DNA from: Nemertoderma westbladi
Taxonomy: Eukaryota > Xenacoelomorpha > Nemertodermatida > Nemertodermatidae
Direction of reading: 5' to 3'
NCBI GenBank assembly: GCA_032718475.1
Contig: JAUCBJ010006654.1
Coordinates: 1 to 61,950 of the forward strand
DNA length: 61,950 nt
The position numbers and the translations under genes are program-made. Below, piece by piece: positions 45,271 to 55,724 of this stretch. Position 1 is the stretch's first letter. The number at the start of each line of letters is the position of its first letter. The notes under the pieces were generated by a model, which did not search any database, was not told where the DNA came from, and saw only the letters and a program-made list of their open reading frames with translations.

Positions 45271-46515
45271 CTACTACTAGCAATGCATGCTGCATTGCAG
45301 CTGCATTTTTAAGAATGCTGTGCCGGCTTGTCGACAAAATTGCGCCGCCACAACTCCCTATCACCCATGACATTTGCTAGATCATTCGCATCTTCAAGGC
45401 CAGTGTCCTATAAGATGCGTCTCAAGAAAGTCATGGGCTGTCCACCATGCTTATGAGGCTGCCAAAGCACAAGATTATGCACTGGCTGGTCCTCACGGCG
45501 AAAGCAATGTCCTGCAAAGCGGAGACGACTTTGTTCTAGTGTTAAGCTTGGGGGAACCAATGAGACGCCTCCAATGTTATATAGTGTCTGGTTGGAGATG
45601 TGTGCATTGCACTTGACACAATGAACCCGGCGTAGCATTCTTGTGAATGTGCCATCCAAAGATTTGGTGTCCTCAGCAGTTAGAGCCCAGTATGGACTCC
45701 CGTAGAGGAGTACTGGAACTACTGCTGCTCTAAATAATCGGACCTTAAGTTTCCGATTAATTCTCTGTGACTTCCAAATCCTGGAGAGCCTATTCAAGGC
45801 TGCCCATGCCATTCCCTTACGAATTCGAAGGTCCTCCCTCACCTGACTTCACGATCCATGATCCCAGGTAACAAAATTCGTCCACATGCTCAAGCATACC
45901 ATCCTTTGAGTTAATGCTCATCCTATCAGAGACTTGCTGAGGACTTTCAAAGTTAACTGTCAAAATTTTGATCTTTTTGTAGCTAATAAAAAGACCAACA
46001 TTAGAAGCAGCCTGTTCTAATGAGCTGAGGAGCCGTTGGGCTCCTTCAAGTGATTCTGAGAGTACTCCTAAGTCATCAGGAAAGTCTAGATCAGTTAGGT
46101 ACTTGGCAGGGTTTCCTCGACTTCTGGAACCAGTAGGTGGAGTTACCATGACCCCATCATCATTATGATGATCTAAGGACATGCGTAGAACATAGTCAAC
46201 CACAATTATGAACAAGAATGGCGCAAGTGTGTCTCCTTGGAGGACTCCCCATAATAATTCAAATGGTTCTGTGTCACCATCAACAGTAGACAGAAATGTT
46301 GTCGAACCATCGTATACTGATCTGATTGCTGCAATAATTTCAACATGAATCCCATATAATGAAAGTATCTCAGATAACAGCTAGTCAAAAGATAACACCA
46401 GATGCCTGACTTTCTTTTTTGATAACTCTTAAATTATCCTTCTAAGTGCCAAAATGGGCTCCATGGTCCCACGACCTTTACGGAACCCATTCTGATTTCC
46501 ATGGAGCAGTCTCTC
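45271..46515 (-). mobile_element. RTE-like LINE copy 2, 5'-truncated, with 11-bp target duplication
   Basis: Flanked by ATCGGCAGTAA at 45260-45270 and 46516-46526. In sense (minus) direction it starts in the RT domain and ends with a short TAG-repeat tail. Frameshifts and stops break the coding part (45408-45842, 45817-46215, 46206-46388). The RT active site, FADD in copy 1, reads FPDD here, and about 60 bp around 46385 are rearranged. It is dead but clearly the same family as 48285-50393. Confidence 0.92.
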
Positions 46516-46526
46516 ATCGGCAGTAA

Positions 46527-46869
46527 AATCACACTTAAGAGAACTTTGCAAACTCCAATCCGAAAATTCCTACCTTTACTATTTAGTTAGTTAGCAAGTC
46601 GTTAGACTTGATTACTGTAAGAAAAAAAAGCTGCTGATTGGACTACTGGCTACTGACTACTGGCTACTGGCTACTGACCTAGAGCAAAAACGGCTCTAAC
46701 GATTTTGATGAAATTTTGCATGGACCATGAAAATAGATTTCTATAGGTACTTCTGAAATCGCGGTTTAAATTGAAACATCTCAACTTGTTTTATTTCGCA
46801 AAATAGCCCCAAAACACGAAAATTGCCATAGGCGCAATGATAAAAACACCAGCTGGCACTCATGAAATC
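46527..46869. other. Non-coding stretch inside element A
   Basis: Contains a heptamer-like repeat of CTACTGG/CTACTGA at 46643-46678. The sequence CGGCTCTAACGATTTTGATG resembles the TTGATGAAAT wording of the dispersed repeats at 8100 and 16150. No gene seen. Confidence 0.45.
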
Positions 46870-47014
46870 CGTAATCCAAAACCTTGTGATGCAATCGTAT
46901 TGCACCCTTCCCCCAGGAGTTATAGCCCTCCTAGTAAATTGGCTCGCCCCAAAGAGAAAAAGTCTCTTACTAGTCTCAAAAAACTTCGTAAACGCCGTTC
47001 GCAAAAGAAGGACT
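46870..47014 (+). pseudogene. Element A extra gene, basic C-terminal tail
   Basis: The frame RNPKPCDAIVLHPSPRSYSP then KLARPKEKKSLTSLKKLRKR and a final SQKKD stop matches the end of the element B extra gene (42965-43114) over about 48 codons. Differences are mostly conservative or silent, which argues that this gene was under protein-level constraint in the family. The upstream part is lost or displaced by insertions. It lies 80 bp before the LTR, as in B. Confidence 0.7.
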
Positions 47015-47094
47015 GATAGTTTAGAGTAGTTTTATATTTTAGAAACTGTGATTTTTTATATTTTATAGACTTAAATCCCATTTTCTGGGAGCGG

Positions 47095-48197
47095 TGTAAA
47101 AGCTTTTGCGGACATAACAAGTCATTTTTACGCAATGCGCTGTATACTCTAAAATAGCCCTAAAATTGTTCAACTACGCGTCGGTCAGAAATTTGAACCA
47201 AGATGACGAAATCTGTCAGCTGATTCTTTGTGTACGTGGAGATTCCTTTGTTTGAGCCTATTCAGCCAATCAGAGCAATCTTCCCAGTTATGCCAGTAGA
47301 GACCTACCTGTGGAAATTGGCGCATGCGCAGTTATAGTTTTTCTGAGAATTAGATTCCTCTCAGGATTCTGTACTAAGTACGGACGTTTCAGACTTTGGC
47401 CCAAGAACATCTGATGGCCTGAGTTATAAGAACGTAAATCTATTAACTTAACATCGCGTTGTCATACGCATTGCATGAAACATAACTCACATAACACATA
47501 CTGACTCTGTTCACCGCACTGTTTTAATGCTGTTTTATATTGTGTTAATTGCTGTTTATATTAATGGATGTTATATTTGGAGAATACCGATAAATAATCG
47601 TAAACCCCTCAACTTTCTTGATTACTGAGGTAAGCAGAGGAAGGGTCTACCGGTAGCAACTGTCACTCAAATTATAGTGGTTTTTGTGTGAATTAAATGC
47701 TATTTCATAATCCCTACGTGTGTCAGTTGCAATCCTCCTTATATATGATCAAAATCAGTAACGGTCGGCAATTTAGTGTGACTTAGTGTGAAGTAGTGTG
47801 AAGTCGTGTGAAGGTTAATAAAGCTTCTCCTAAAGAATGCGCTATTTACGATACTCCGTAGTCATCTAGTTGTGATTAGTGTAAGTCATAACTCTGTTTC
47901 ATACTTAAAGCGCCACGTCCCAAAGGAACTGTTAATATTTTCCCGAAAGTAAATATAGTTGTCAGAGATTATATAGTAGCAATTAATCGAATAATACAAA
48001 GTATCCTACACCGCAATAACTTCCTCTGGAACCCGAATCCAGTCTCCCACACCGTGGGTCATACGCCGCGCACGGACTGGCTTCGGCGGATGTAAATTCA
48101 GTACACCAGGTAATTGGTAAGGGCAAAAGTCGATTCATAATTTAAAGGACATTTAAATTGGCAGGTTAAACTGCCAAAAGGTCTAAAAGCGCGAACA
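47095..48197 (+). repeat. BEL LTR, probable 3' LTR of element A (1103 bp)
   Basis: TGTAAAAGCTTTTGCGGACA start, GCGCGAACA end, donor-like GAGGTAAG near 47626-47633. It is preceded by extra-gene tail and the same GGGAGCGG as element B, so it is a 3' LTR. It belongs to the subfamily of the LTR at 17440. Confidence 0.85.
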
Positions 48198-48221
48198 GGG
48201 GGGGGGGGGGGGGGGGGGGGG
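48198..48221 (+). repeat. Run of 24 G directly at the LTR end
   Basis: The G run starts at the first base after the LTR. It may be real or mark a difficult assembly point; it hides the expected target-site duplication. Confidence 0.85.
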
Positions 48222-48284
48222 CGTTTAAGGACCCTCTTGGAAATAAGCTTCAACGCTTTAGGGGAAATCCTCTACATAATTTTA

Positions 48285-50393
48285 CTACTACTACTACTAC
48301 TAGGATCGGCATGCTGCATTGCAGCTGCATTTTTAAGAATGCTGTGCCGGCTTGTCAACAAAATTGCACCGCCACAACTCCCTATCACCCATGACATTTG
48401 CTAGATCATCCGCATCTTTAAGGCCAGTGTCCTTTAAGATGCGTCTCAAGAAAGTCATGGGCTGTCCACCATGCTTATTCACTCCATGAGGCTGCCAAAG
48501 TACAAGATTATGCACTGGCTGGTCCTCACGGCGAAAGCAATGTCCTGCAAAGCGGAGGCGATTTTGTTCTAGTGTCAAGCTTGGGGGAACCAATGAGACA
48601 CCTCCAATGTTATATAGTGTCTGGTTGGAGATGTGTGCATTGTACTTGACACAATGAACCCGGCGTAGCATTCTTGTGAATGTGCCATCCAGAGATTTGG
48701 TGTCCTCAGCAGTTAGAGCCCAGCATGGACTCCCATAGAGGAGTACTGGAACTACTGCTGCTCTAAATAATCGGACCTTAAGTTTCCGATTAATTCTCGG
48801 TGACTTCCAAATCCTGGAAAGCCTATTCAAGGCTGCCCATGCCTTTCCCTTACGTATTCGAAGGTCCTCACCTGACTTCCGGAACCATGATCCCAGGTAA
48901 CAGAAGTCGTCCACATGCTCAAGCATACCATCCTTTGAGCTTATGCTCATCCGATCAGAGACTTGCTGAGGACTTTCAAAGTTAACTGTCAGAATTTTGG
49001 TCTTTCTGGAGTTAATAAAAAGACCAACACTAGAAGCAGCATGTTCTAATGAGCTGAGGGGCCGTTGGGCTCCCTCTAATGATTCTGAGAGTACTCCTAA
49101 GTCATCAGCAAAGTCTAGATCAGTTAGGTACTTGGCAGGATTTCCTCGACTTCTGGAGCCAGTAGGTGGAGTTATCATCACCCCATCATCATTATGATGA
49201 TCTAAGGACATGCGTAGAACATAGTCAACCACAATAATGAACAAGAATGGTGCAAGTGTGTCTCCTTGGAGGACGCCCCATAACACTTCAAATGGTTCTG
49301 TGTCACCATCAACAGTAGACATAAATGTTGTCGAACCATCGTATACTGATCTGATTGCTGCAATAATTTCATCAGGAATCCCATATAATGAAAGTATGCT
49401 GAACATACGTGAGCGAGAGACTGAATCAAAGGCCTTGAAGAAGTCAACAAAGATAACAGCCAGATGCCTGTCTTTCTTTTTTGATAATTCTTCAATTATC
49501 CTTCTAAGTGCCAAAATGGGCTCCATGGTCCCACGACCTTTACGGAACCCATTCTGATTTCCACGGAGCAGTCTCTCAATGGGATCCCTGATGCGATTTA
49601 ATAGAATCCTATTGTATAGCTTTGCAGCAATCGAGATCAATGAGATTCCCCGAAAAGAACCATAGAGTGTTAGGTTGCCCTTCTTGGGAACTGGCACCAA
49701 CTTATTTGTTTTCATTTCTTGTGGGACTCTTGTTGTACGGTACATGTCTACTATGATGGGATAGATGAGCTTTAAACACTCAGGTATTTTAAAGAGCTCA
49801 GGGGGAACACCATCTACTCCACTGGCACGATTGGTCTTAATGCTCTTTGCAGCAGCCTTCACTTCTGCAAAGGAGATATCGCCAATGGGAATATCTGGGA
49901 GTACAGACTCAGACACCTTTACTTCTATAAAGTTATCAGGCAATACCCTGTCATTATTGAGGAGCTTTTCAAAGTGGGCTTTCCAACCATTGAGGCGATC
50001 GGCTGGTGATTCAGCCTTAACCTTGGTGGTTGGTTGGCTTTTCCGCCCAGTAAGCAGATTGATCGATTTCCATGCCTGGGATGATTGCCTGCTGTCGTCA
50101 GCATCATTGATGGCATCAACCTGTTGGTTTATTAGCTCCTGTAGATTAACAGAGTACTGCCTGTTCAGGGACCTAGATGCAGCCTTAACTGCATTCTTGG
50201 CCGCTGTAGTCTGTTTGAGTCGGGACTCTTTCTGCGCCTTATGAAGGTCATTTCGGCACTTTTGAATTTTGTTGTCAGTCCAGGGGGCCCTTTTCCTGTT
50301 TCGAGGGTATACAGGAACTGTTTCTGCAGCTGCTAACTTAACTGCTTCTGTAAAGGCAGTATAGCCCTCACAGTGATCTGCCGCCTCATAATA
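48285..50393 (-). mobile_element. RTE-like LINE copy 1 with 11-bp target duplication
   Basis: Flanked by ACATAATTTTA at 48274-48284 and 50394-50404. It is 5'-truncated just upstream of the RT part and ends, in sense direction, with GGATCCTAG-type sequence and a (TAG)n/(AGT)n tail of about six units (48285-48302). A short tandem-repeat tail rather than poly(A) is typical of RTE-clade elements. Confidence 0.93.
48333..50393 (-). CDS. RTE-like LINE reverse transcriptase, long open frame
   Basis: The frame is open for 695 codons if counted from 50420, but the first codons are flanking DNA, so translation start is not native. After a linker (RAPWTDNKIQKCRNDLHKAQ) comes the RT domain: AAKSIKTNRASGVDGVPPEL, PVPKKGN, NQNGFRKGRGTMEPILALR, FVDFFKAFDSVSR (catalytic Asp), VLQGDTLAPFLFIIVVDYVL and the active site FADD (49101-49112). 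The C-terminal domain has RFAGHCFRREDQPVHNLVLW and GGQPMTFLRRILKDTG. The endonuclease domain is lost by 5' truncation. An open frame and sharp target duplications point to a recent insertion. Copies at 10657-12490, 45271-46515 and 54840-55555 belong to the same family. Confidence 0.9.
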   Translation of the reverse strand, partial: YYEAADHCEGYTAFTEAVKLAAAETVPVYPRNRKRAPWTDNKIQKCRNDLHKAQKESRLKQTTAAKNAVKAASRSLNRQYSVNLQELINQQVDAINDADDSRQSSQAWKSINLLTGRKSQPTTKVKAESPADRLNGWKAHFEKLLNNDRVLPDNFIEVKVSESVLPDIPIGDISFAEVKAAAKSIKTNRASGVDGVPPELFKIPECLKLIYPIIVDMYRTTRVPQEMKTNKLVPVPKKGNLTLYGSFRGISLISIAAKLYNRILLNRIRDPIERLLRGNQNGFRKGRGTMEPILALRRIIEELSKKKDRHLAVIFVDFFKAFDSVSRSRMFSILSLYGIPDEIIAAIRSVYDGSTTFMSTVDGDTEPFEVLWGVLQGDTLAPFLFIIVVDYVLRMSLDHHNDDGVMITPPTGSRSRGNPAKYLTDLDFADDLGVLSESLEGAQRPLSSLEHAASSVGLFINSRKTKILTVNFESPQQVSDRMSISSKDGMLEHVDDFCYLGSWFRKSGEDLRIRKGKAWAALNRLSRIWKSPRINRKLKVRLFRAAVVPVLLYGSPCWALTAEDTKSLDGTFTRMLRRVHCVKYNAHISNQTLYNIGGVSLVPPSLTLEQNRLRFAGHCFRREDQPVHNLVLWQPHGVNKHGGQPMTFLRRILKDTGLKDADDLANVMGDRELWRCNFVDKPAQHS

Positions 50394-50544
50394 ACATAAT
50401 TTTAGAGTGTGTGTGTACACATAGAATCTTACTATAATTATTACTGTAATATTTTTTATTGTGTTTATAGTATTACTTTTGTGTTATATATGTACTTTCA
50501 TATTGTAGATATAAATAATAATAATAATAAGACCTCCATAATAT

Positions 50545-50740
50545 TGTAACATGTGTTAACTTTCGTTAATTGATTTGGTTCCCTCAAAACGCCCCTGTAA
50601 CCTGCTCCATTACTAACCTGCGCCTTTAAATGGCAATGGGACCTAATGCTCTTTGGGACCTAACGCGACTTTACTTTAACTCTTTGTTTAGTACAGAACG
50701 GGCAGCAAAGTCTTGGGTCTTTGATTTGTCTGTGTGACCC
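50545..50740 (-). mobile_element. MITE copy, reversed
   Basis: It reads as the reverse complement of the 3371 element: TTAACTTTCGTTAATTG, CCTGTAACCTGCTCC, TTTAAATGGCAATGGGACC, ending GGGTCTTTGATTTGTCTGTG and TGACCC. The other inverted end is eroded. Confidence 0.75.
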
Positions 50741-50899
50741 ATAGATCAGTTCCTATAATACTCCATTTATACCACTTACCACTATTACTCGTACACTACT
50801 ACTAACTATACTCTTATCACTTTACCCCCTAGTTAGTTACTTATGTTGTGACGGAAAATTCAATCATTGAACCAGAACAATAATATATCAGATAGAATA

Positions 50900-51323
50900 G
50901 ACGGCGGGGTAGCTCTCAGCAGTGAGTACAGCGGACGGCGGGGTAGCTCAGCAGTAAGTACAGCGGATGGCGGGGTAGCTCAGCAGTGAGTACAGCGGAC
51001 GGCGGGGTAGCTCAGCAGTGAGTACAGCGGACGGCGGGGTAGCTCAGCAGTGAGTACAGCGGACGGCGGGGTGTAGCTCAGCAGTGAGTACACAGCGGAC
51101 GGCGGGGTAGCTCAGCAGTGAGTACAGCGGACGGCGGGGTAGCCCAACAGTGAGTACAGCGGACGGCGGGGTAGCTCAGCAGTGAGTACAGCGGACGGCG
51201 GGGTAGCCCAACAGTGAGTACAGCGGACGGCGGGGTAGCTCAGCAGTGAGTACAGCGGACGGCGGGGTAGCTCAGCAGTGAGTACAGCGGACGGCGGGGT
51301 GTAGCTCAGCAGTGAGTACAGCG
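50900..51323 (+). repeat. Thirteen tandem copies of a ~32-bp unit containing a tRNA box A
   Basis: Unit GACGGCGGGGTAGCTCAGCA followed by GTGAGTACAGCG. TAGCTCAGCAGT matches the RNA polymerase III A box (TRGCNNAGYNGG). Variants are TAGCCCAACAGT (two units), insertions of GT or CA, and CTCTCAG in the first unit. The last unit runs into a SINE body with a B box. Confidence 0.9.
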
Positions 51324-51530
51324 CAGGGCCTCAATTTATTGCTTCTAGGTTCGAGCCATGCATGGTCCACTCAGTTGTGGGTGGATAAAAGGAGGACCAG
51401 TTGAATTACCGAGAGCAAAACTTGGCATAAGAGTACCTCCGACCCCTATCTTCGGGTAGCAGCTACGGAAAGAGGAGCAGCCTTCGGGTCGCCTCCGGCT
51501 TCGGTCGACTGTTTGCTATTGATGTAGTTA
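51292..51530 (+). mobile_element. tRNA-derived SINE (head with boxes A and B, plus body)
   Basis: From the last array unit, GGGGTGTAGCTCAGCAGTGA (box A) is followed 40 bp later by GGTTCGA (51348-51354, box B). An unrelated body follows, including CTCCGACCCCTATCTTCGGG and a C/G-rich CTTCGGGTCGCCTCCGGCTT. The head is tRNA-like but no cloverleaf acceptor is complete, so it is a SINE and not a tRNA gene. The 3' end is not sharply defined. Confidence 0.6.
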
Positions 51531-53595
51531 TATTAGGATTTAAGGGAAGTATAACAAAATATATTATTGGCGAGTGACTTTTTACGTCGGCTGGTAATTC
51601 AGTTAATACTTACTTATATGACATGCATTCATAATTTCTTATATTATTCATTATTATTCATTAATTGTTAGTCACTATTATTCACGTCCATTAGTCGGCC
51701 TATGATGTTGTATATATGTATTTGCCAGTTTGTTAACTAAATATCTCAAATATACATTAGAAAATTATCTCAGTAAGCATAGGCATATTATTGTTATAAC
51801 TACTGTATAACATCCTTAACCAGCTATTTGGTAAAAGGACATCCATCCGTACTACATGCAACAGCCTCAGAATCATCTGAGAAACCATGACGATGATTAG
51901 TATGTAGTTTAAAACTGAAAGTAAAACATTGCATTTTGCTATCTTTGTCCTATTTCAATCTGATCCAATTTATAAATTATTTATAAATAAATCTTTTTGA
52001 ATCATTTTAATCGTGTCAGATTTTAGATACTGCAACAATAACTGTGATTGGTAGGAATAGTTACTATTAGGTTTATTGTTGGGGGGTTACTTAATACGTT
52101 GACAATTACTACAAACCTATGGACTTGCCAAGTATATAAATATATCGTATATGTGGATGTTCAGTTATCGCAATTTTATTTAGGGATTTTGTACGAGAGT
52201 GTTTATTAGATTCTGTATCTAATTCAATTGAAATATGATTATTTATTTATTATGAATTATTAATTTAACACTTTCGCAGTCTTTGACGTGCAGCCATTTT
52301 CACCCTTCTCCAGGGGAAAATTGAAACAAACAACAGCTGAATACTCTCAAAAATAAAACATTAACCTGATTTATTGAGTTTCGTTTATTATTTTGGTTAG
52401 AATAACGTGTCACTAACTTGGTCCTTTCCATAAATTTATAATTTAACATTGAGGCGGGATATTAATTCGCCGAGTTGGGATTGAAATCCAGTCATCGACT
52501 ATTTTAATTAGAATTCCAACATTCGATTTTAGAGATTCTATCAAATTCGTTATTATCAAGACCAGTTTGGCATGCCTAAATTTAATTGCGCCGTGGAAGT
52601 GTCAATTAGTCAAACAATTTAAAACTTTGTTAAATATAAACATTAATTTTGTCTCAGTTTTCTTTCTTCGATATAGATACATTTTGAAACTGTAATTTTG
52701 GTAAATAGGAGTGGTCAGGATTACAACACAGTTTGATAGCGAGTTAACAATGTGCCGATGGAGGGGGTGTGATTCGGTGACCACTGTAAGTTATGTATTA
52801 ATTAATAGTTATTATAGTAATAATTAAATAAAAATTCATACAAATATTATAGAAGTGCGGTGATAGTGCATACAAAAGCTGCAACATAATCAATTAGACA
52901 CAACTTAAAAACAATTAGAATTTGCGACAGGGTCATTGTTAGATCGTATGGTATGATGGAATTTCTCCAGAACATTTACACTAAAGCAAAAATCGGTTGG
53001 AAATGCAGTATAGAGGCATTGAGATGATATATTATATTTGAATTATATTTGAGCGCTTGAAATATGGCCTTTTTTATAATTTATTTCAACATATAAAATA
53101 TTGTTTGTTGGCTCCCAGGCGCGCGTTCAAATTGTGTATGTTTTTATGTTTGTTTGTTCCTCTATCTCCTCCTAAACTACTGGCTCTCGCGATATGGGGA
53201 AAGTGCCGTTGGATTCAGCCTGGGCTGAGTCGGTCCTGAGCCGGTCCTGGGCTCTGTCTCAAGTAATTTCCAAAGACATGCAGTTAATATTTTCGGTACT
53301 TTTAGTACTTTTTCGGTATTTATTTTCGGTATTTCGGTATTAGTGTCTTTGCTTCTGAGAGACTGACAATTAATTAATGTTGGTGATACACATCATCATC
53401 AACTGCAGCTTGACAATCCAAACTAAATTGATGAGCATCTTCAGTAGTATCTATAGTATTAATAGATACTACTGTTGTAGACTAGCAAGCCAGCAGCAGC
53501 AGTAGACCAGCAAGGATTGCTAGTGGTTAACAAATGCTGGGCCTTGTTTGTTAACCCTGAACTTTGTAGGCACAAACTTGGGTGTTAATTAATGG
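51531..53595. other. Non-coding stretch, nothing recognised
   Basis: AT-rich, with TTTCGGTA repeats near 53288-53340. Small frames (52602-52784, 53057-53239) lack family resemblance. No RNA gene or repeat boundary seen. Confidence 0.5.
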
Positions 53596-54480
53596 TTACC
53601 AATTAAAGTCATACCAAAATTGATGAAAATTTCACCAAAAAAAATAATATTACACCAATTTTAATAATGTGACCCAAAGAAATTCTTCAGCACCAAATAA
53701 AATAAATTCACCCCAAATAAAATTATTCAAAATCCAAAAGAAATTTTTCAACACCAAAAACAATCATTCAACACCAAAATAAATAAATGCTCCCTAAAAT
53801 CAATTATTCACACCAAAATAAATGACAAAAACCCCCAAAATAAATACAAATTTTCCCAAAATAAATACATTTTCCCCCAAAATAAATACATAACCAATCC
53901 CCCAAAATATATACATTTTCCCCCAAAATATATACATTTTCCCCCAAAATATATACATTTTCCCCCCAAAATATATACATTTTCCCCCAAAATAAATACA
54001 TGTTCCCACAAAAATAAATACATATTCCCCCAAAATAAATGCTTATTCCCCCAAAATAATCAAATATTCTACCAAAATTAACAGACTCTTAGTTACAGAC
54101 TCTTAGTTACAGACTATTGGTACGAGGATCGTCGGGTGAATATAAAACAAAGAAGACCAAAGTCCCATGACTTTACTGCCTGTTGTGTACAAACCAAAGA
54201 CGTAAGTAAAGTCGAGTAAAGGCACAAAGAGCCTTAGGTCCCATTGCCATTTAAAGGAGCAAGTTAGTAAAGGAGCAGGTTACAGAGGCGTATTGTGGGA
54301 ACCAAAACAATAAACGAAAGTTTACACGTGTTACAAGATTATGAAGGTTACTTAATTGGGTCTTTGTTTTGTACTCACCCGAGGATCGTCGGTATAATAT
54401 GATTAAACATTTTGTTTGATTTATGGAAATAAATAATGAATGAATTTTGTATAAATAAATTTTCAATAAATGTGACGTGT
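53596..54480. repeat. Second copy of the A/C-rich fold-back-like element
   Basis: It starts CAATTAAAGTCATACCAAAA like 13508 and has the CCCCCAAAATATATACATTT array (53820-54060), the conserved ACAGACTCTTAGTTACAGAC before the MITE, and ATTTATGGAAATAAATAA after it. The T/G-rich mirror array seen at 14341-14590 is absent. Confidence 0.75.
54134..54380 (+). mobile_element. MITE copy with 10-bp target duplication
   Basis: 247 bp, from GGGTGAATATAAAACAAAGA to GTCTTTGTTTTGTACTCACCC. It is flanked on both sides by GAGGATCGTC (54124-54133 and 54381-54390). This copy best defines the element and its insertion. Confidence 0.85.
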
Positions 54481-54839
54481 CTAGGAGTTGGTTGCTAAGC
54501 CCCGACCGGTGTGTTGTTTTGGTATTATACGCGTCGCCGCGTCTGTAGGCTGCTGAAAGGCTGTGGTCTGGATATTGAGGCCGAAGGCCGTTGGAATAAC
54601 TGAGTTTTTAGTGTCAGTTGTTATAATCACAGAACATAATAATAGCACAGTCCGAATATAATAGCACGGTAATGACGACGGTTAAAAACCGTTCCGGTCT
54701 CACAACTCTACAGATACCAACTGAATAATAATCCACAAGTACAACGGTTATATTGCTAACACATATTAGTTACTCCTACTGTACTGAGCGGCCTGGCCAA
54801 TAGATGCGTTCCAATCACCTGTTTTCCCCTCCCATCATC
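54481..54839. other. Non-coding stretch, nothing recognised
   Basis: A loosely LTR-like stretch (GTCACAACTC, GGTAATGACGACGG) recalls the Ty3-like solo LTR, but the similarity is too weak to annotate. Confidence 0.35.
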
Positions 54840-55555
54840 GGAAACTTAAGGTCCGATTATTTAGAGCAGCAGTAGTTCCAGTACTCCTCTACGGGAGTCC
54901 ATGCTGGGCTCTAACTGCTGAGGACACCAAATCTCTGGATGGCACATTCACAAGAATGCTACGCCGGGTTCATTGTGTCAAGTACAATGCACACATCTCC
55001 AACCAGACACTATATAACATTGGAGGTGTCTCATTGGTTCCCCCAAGCTTGACACTAGAACAAAATCGCCTCCGATTTGCAGGACATTGCTTTCGCCGTG
55101 AGGACCAGCCAGTCCATAATCTTGTACTTTGGCAGCCTCATGGAGTGAATAAGCATGGTGGACAGCCCATGACTTTCTTGAGACGCATCTTAAAGGACAC
55201 TGGCCTTGAAGATGCGGATGATCTAGCAAATGTCATGGGTGATAGGCCACTACCGCCGTGTAGGCGGTTCACATTATAATATGTTGTACATTACAAACAT
55301 TCGACATCTGTTGTTTCCTTTTCGTGCCTTGTACATAACTAACTACATTTACTCGATATTTTACACGATTTTATTCAGGTACTCGTTCAACCTTTTATTT
55401 ATTTGTGAAGTGCAATCTTACCATTTTAGTGCAATATCATTTTATATGATTAATTAATAATAATGACGGAGTTGTGGCGGTGCAATTTTGTTGACAAGCC
55501 GGCACAGCATTCTTAAAAATGCAGCTGCAATGCAGCAGCCGATCCTAGTAGATCA
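54840..55555 (+). pseudogene. RTE-like LINE copy 3, truncated and interrupted
   Basis: It starts at ATCGGAAACTTAAGG, deep in the C-terminal part of the RT protein, and reads through MLRRVHCVKYNAHISNQTLY and RFAGHCFRREDQPVHNLVLW. At 55246-55467 it is interrupted by 222 bp of unrelated sequence. It then resumes GGAGTTGTGGCGGTGCAATT and ends with the family 3' end CCGATCCTAGTAG. A short ATCAT occurs on both sides, possibly the target duplication. Non-functional. Confidence 0.85.
55246..55467. other. 222-bp insertion in LINE copy 3
   Basis: Absent from LINE copies 1 and 2 at the same codon. Its first bases hold a 6-bp-stem hairpin ACCGCC-GTGTA-GGCGGT (55252-55268). I see no target duplication or inverted ends. 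Confidence 0.7.
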
Positions 55556-55724
55556 TTGGCTAACCTAATTAATTTCCATCTCGCCACTCCCTGCTGCCAG
55601 TATCCCCACGTGCTAGCCATGCTAGCCCCTTTGTCCCTCTGAGATGGTTTATGACATCTCAACTTTCTTTGTGGCTGGCGATGTGTATCGCCTAAGTTGG
55701 TTATTAGGTGACATTATTATTGGT

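Larger units (their letters stand above)
17440..48197 (+). mobile_element. Outer BEL/Pao element A (inferred extent, contains nested element B)
   Basis: The proposed boundaries are the TGTAAAAGCTTTTGCGGACA start at 17440 and the GCGCGAACA end at 48197. The LTR at 17440 and the LTR at 47095 are the same subfamily, both reading GACATAACAAGTCATTTTTA after the start, and differ from the LTRs of element B. The order LTR, leader, gag-pol, 3' region, end of the extra gene (46870-47014), LTR is the same as in B. Subtracting B and later insertions leaves roughly 13-16 kb. I found no matching 5-bp target duplication: the left flank is GGACC and the right flank is a G run. The pairing is therefore inferred rather than proven. 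Confidence 0.55.

Noticed and set aside
50900-51323. Regular array resembling a CRISPR
   Set aside because: Units are contiguous with no unique spacers, contain a Pol III A box, and the setting is animal DNA.
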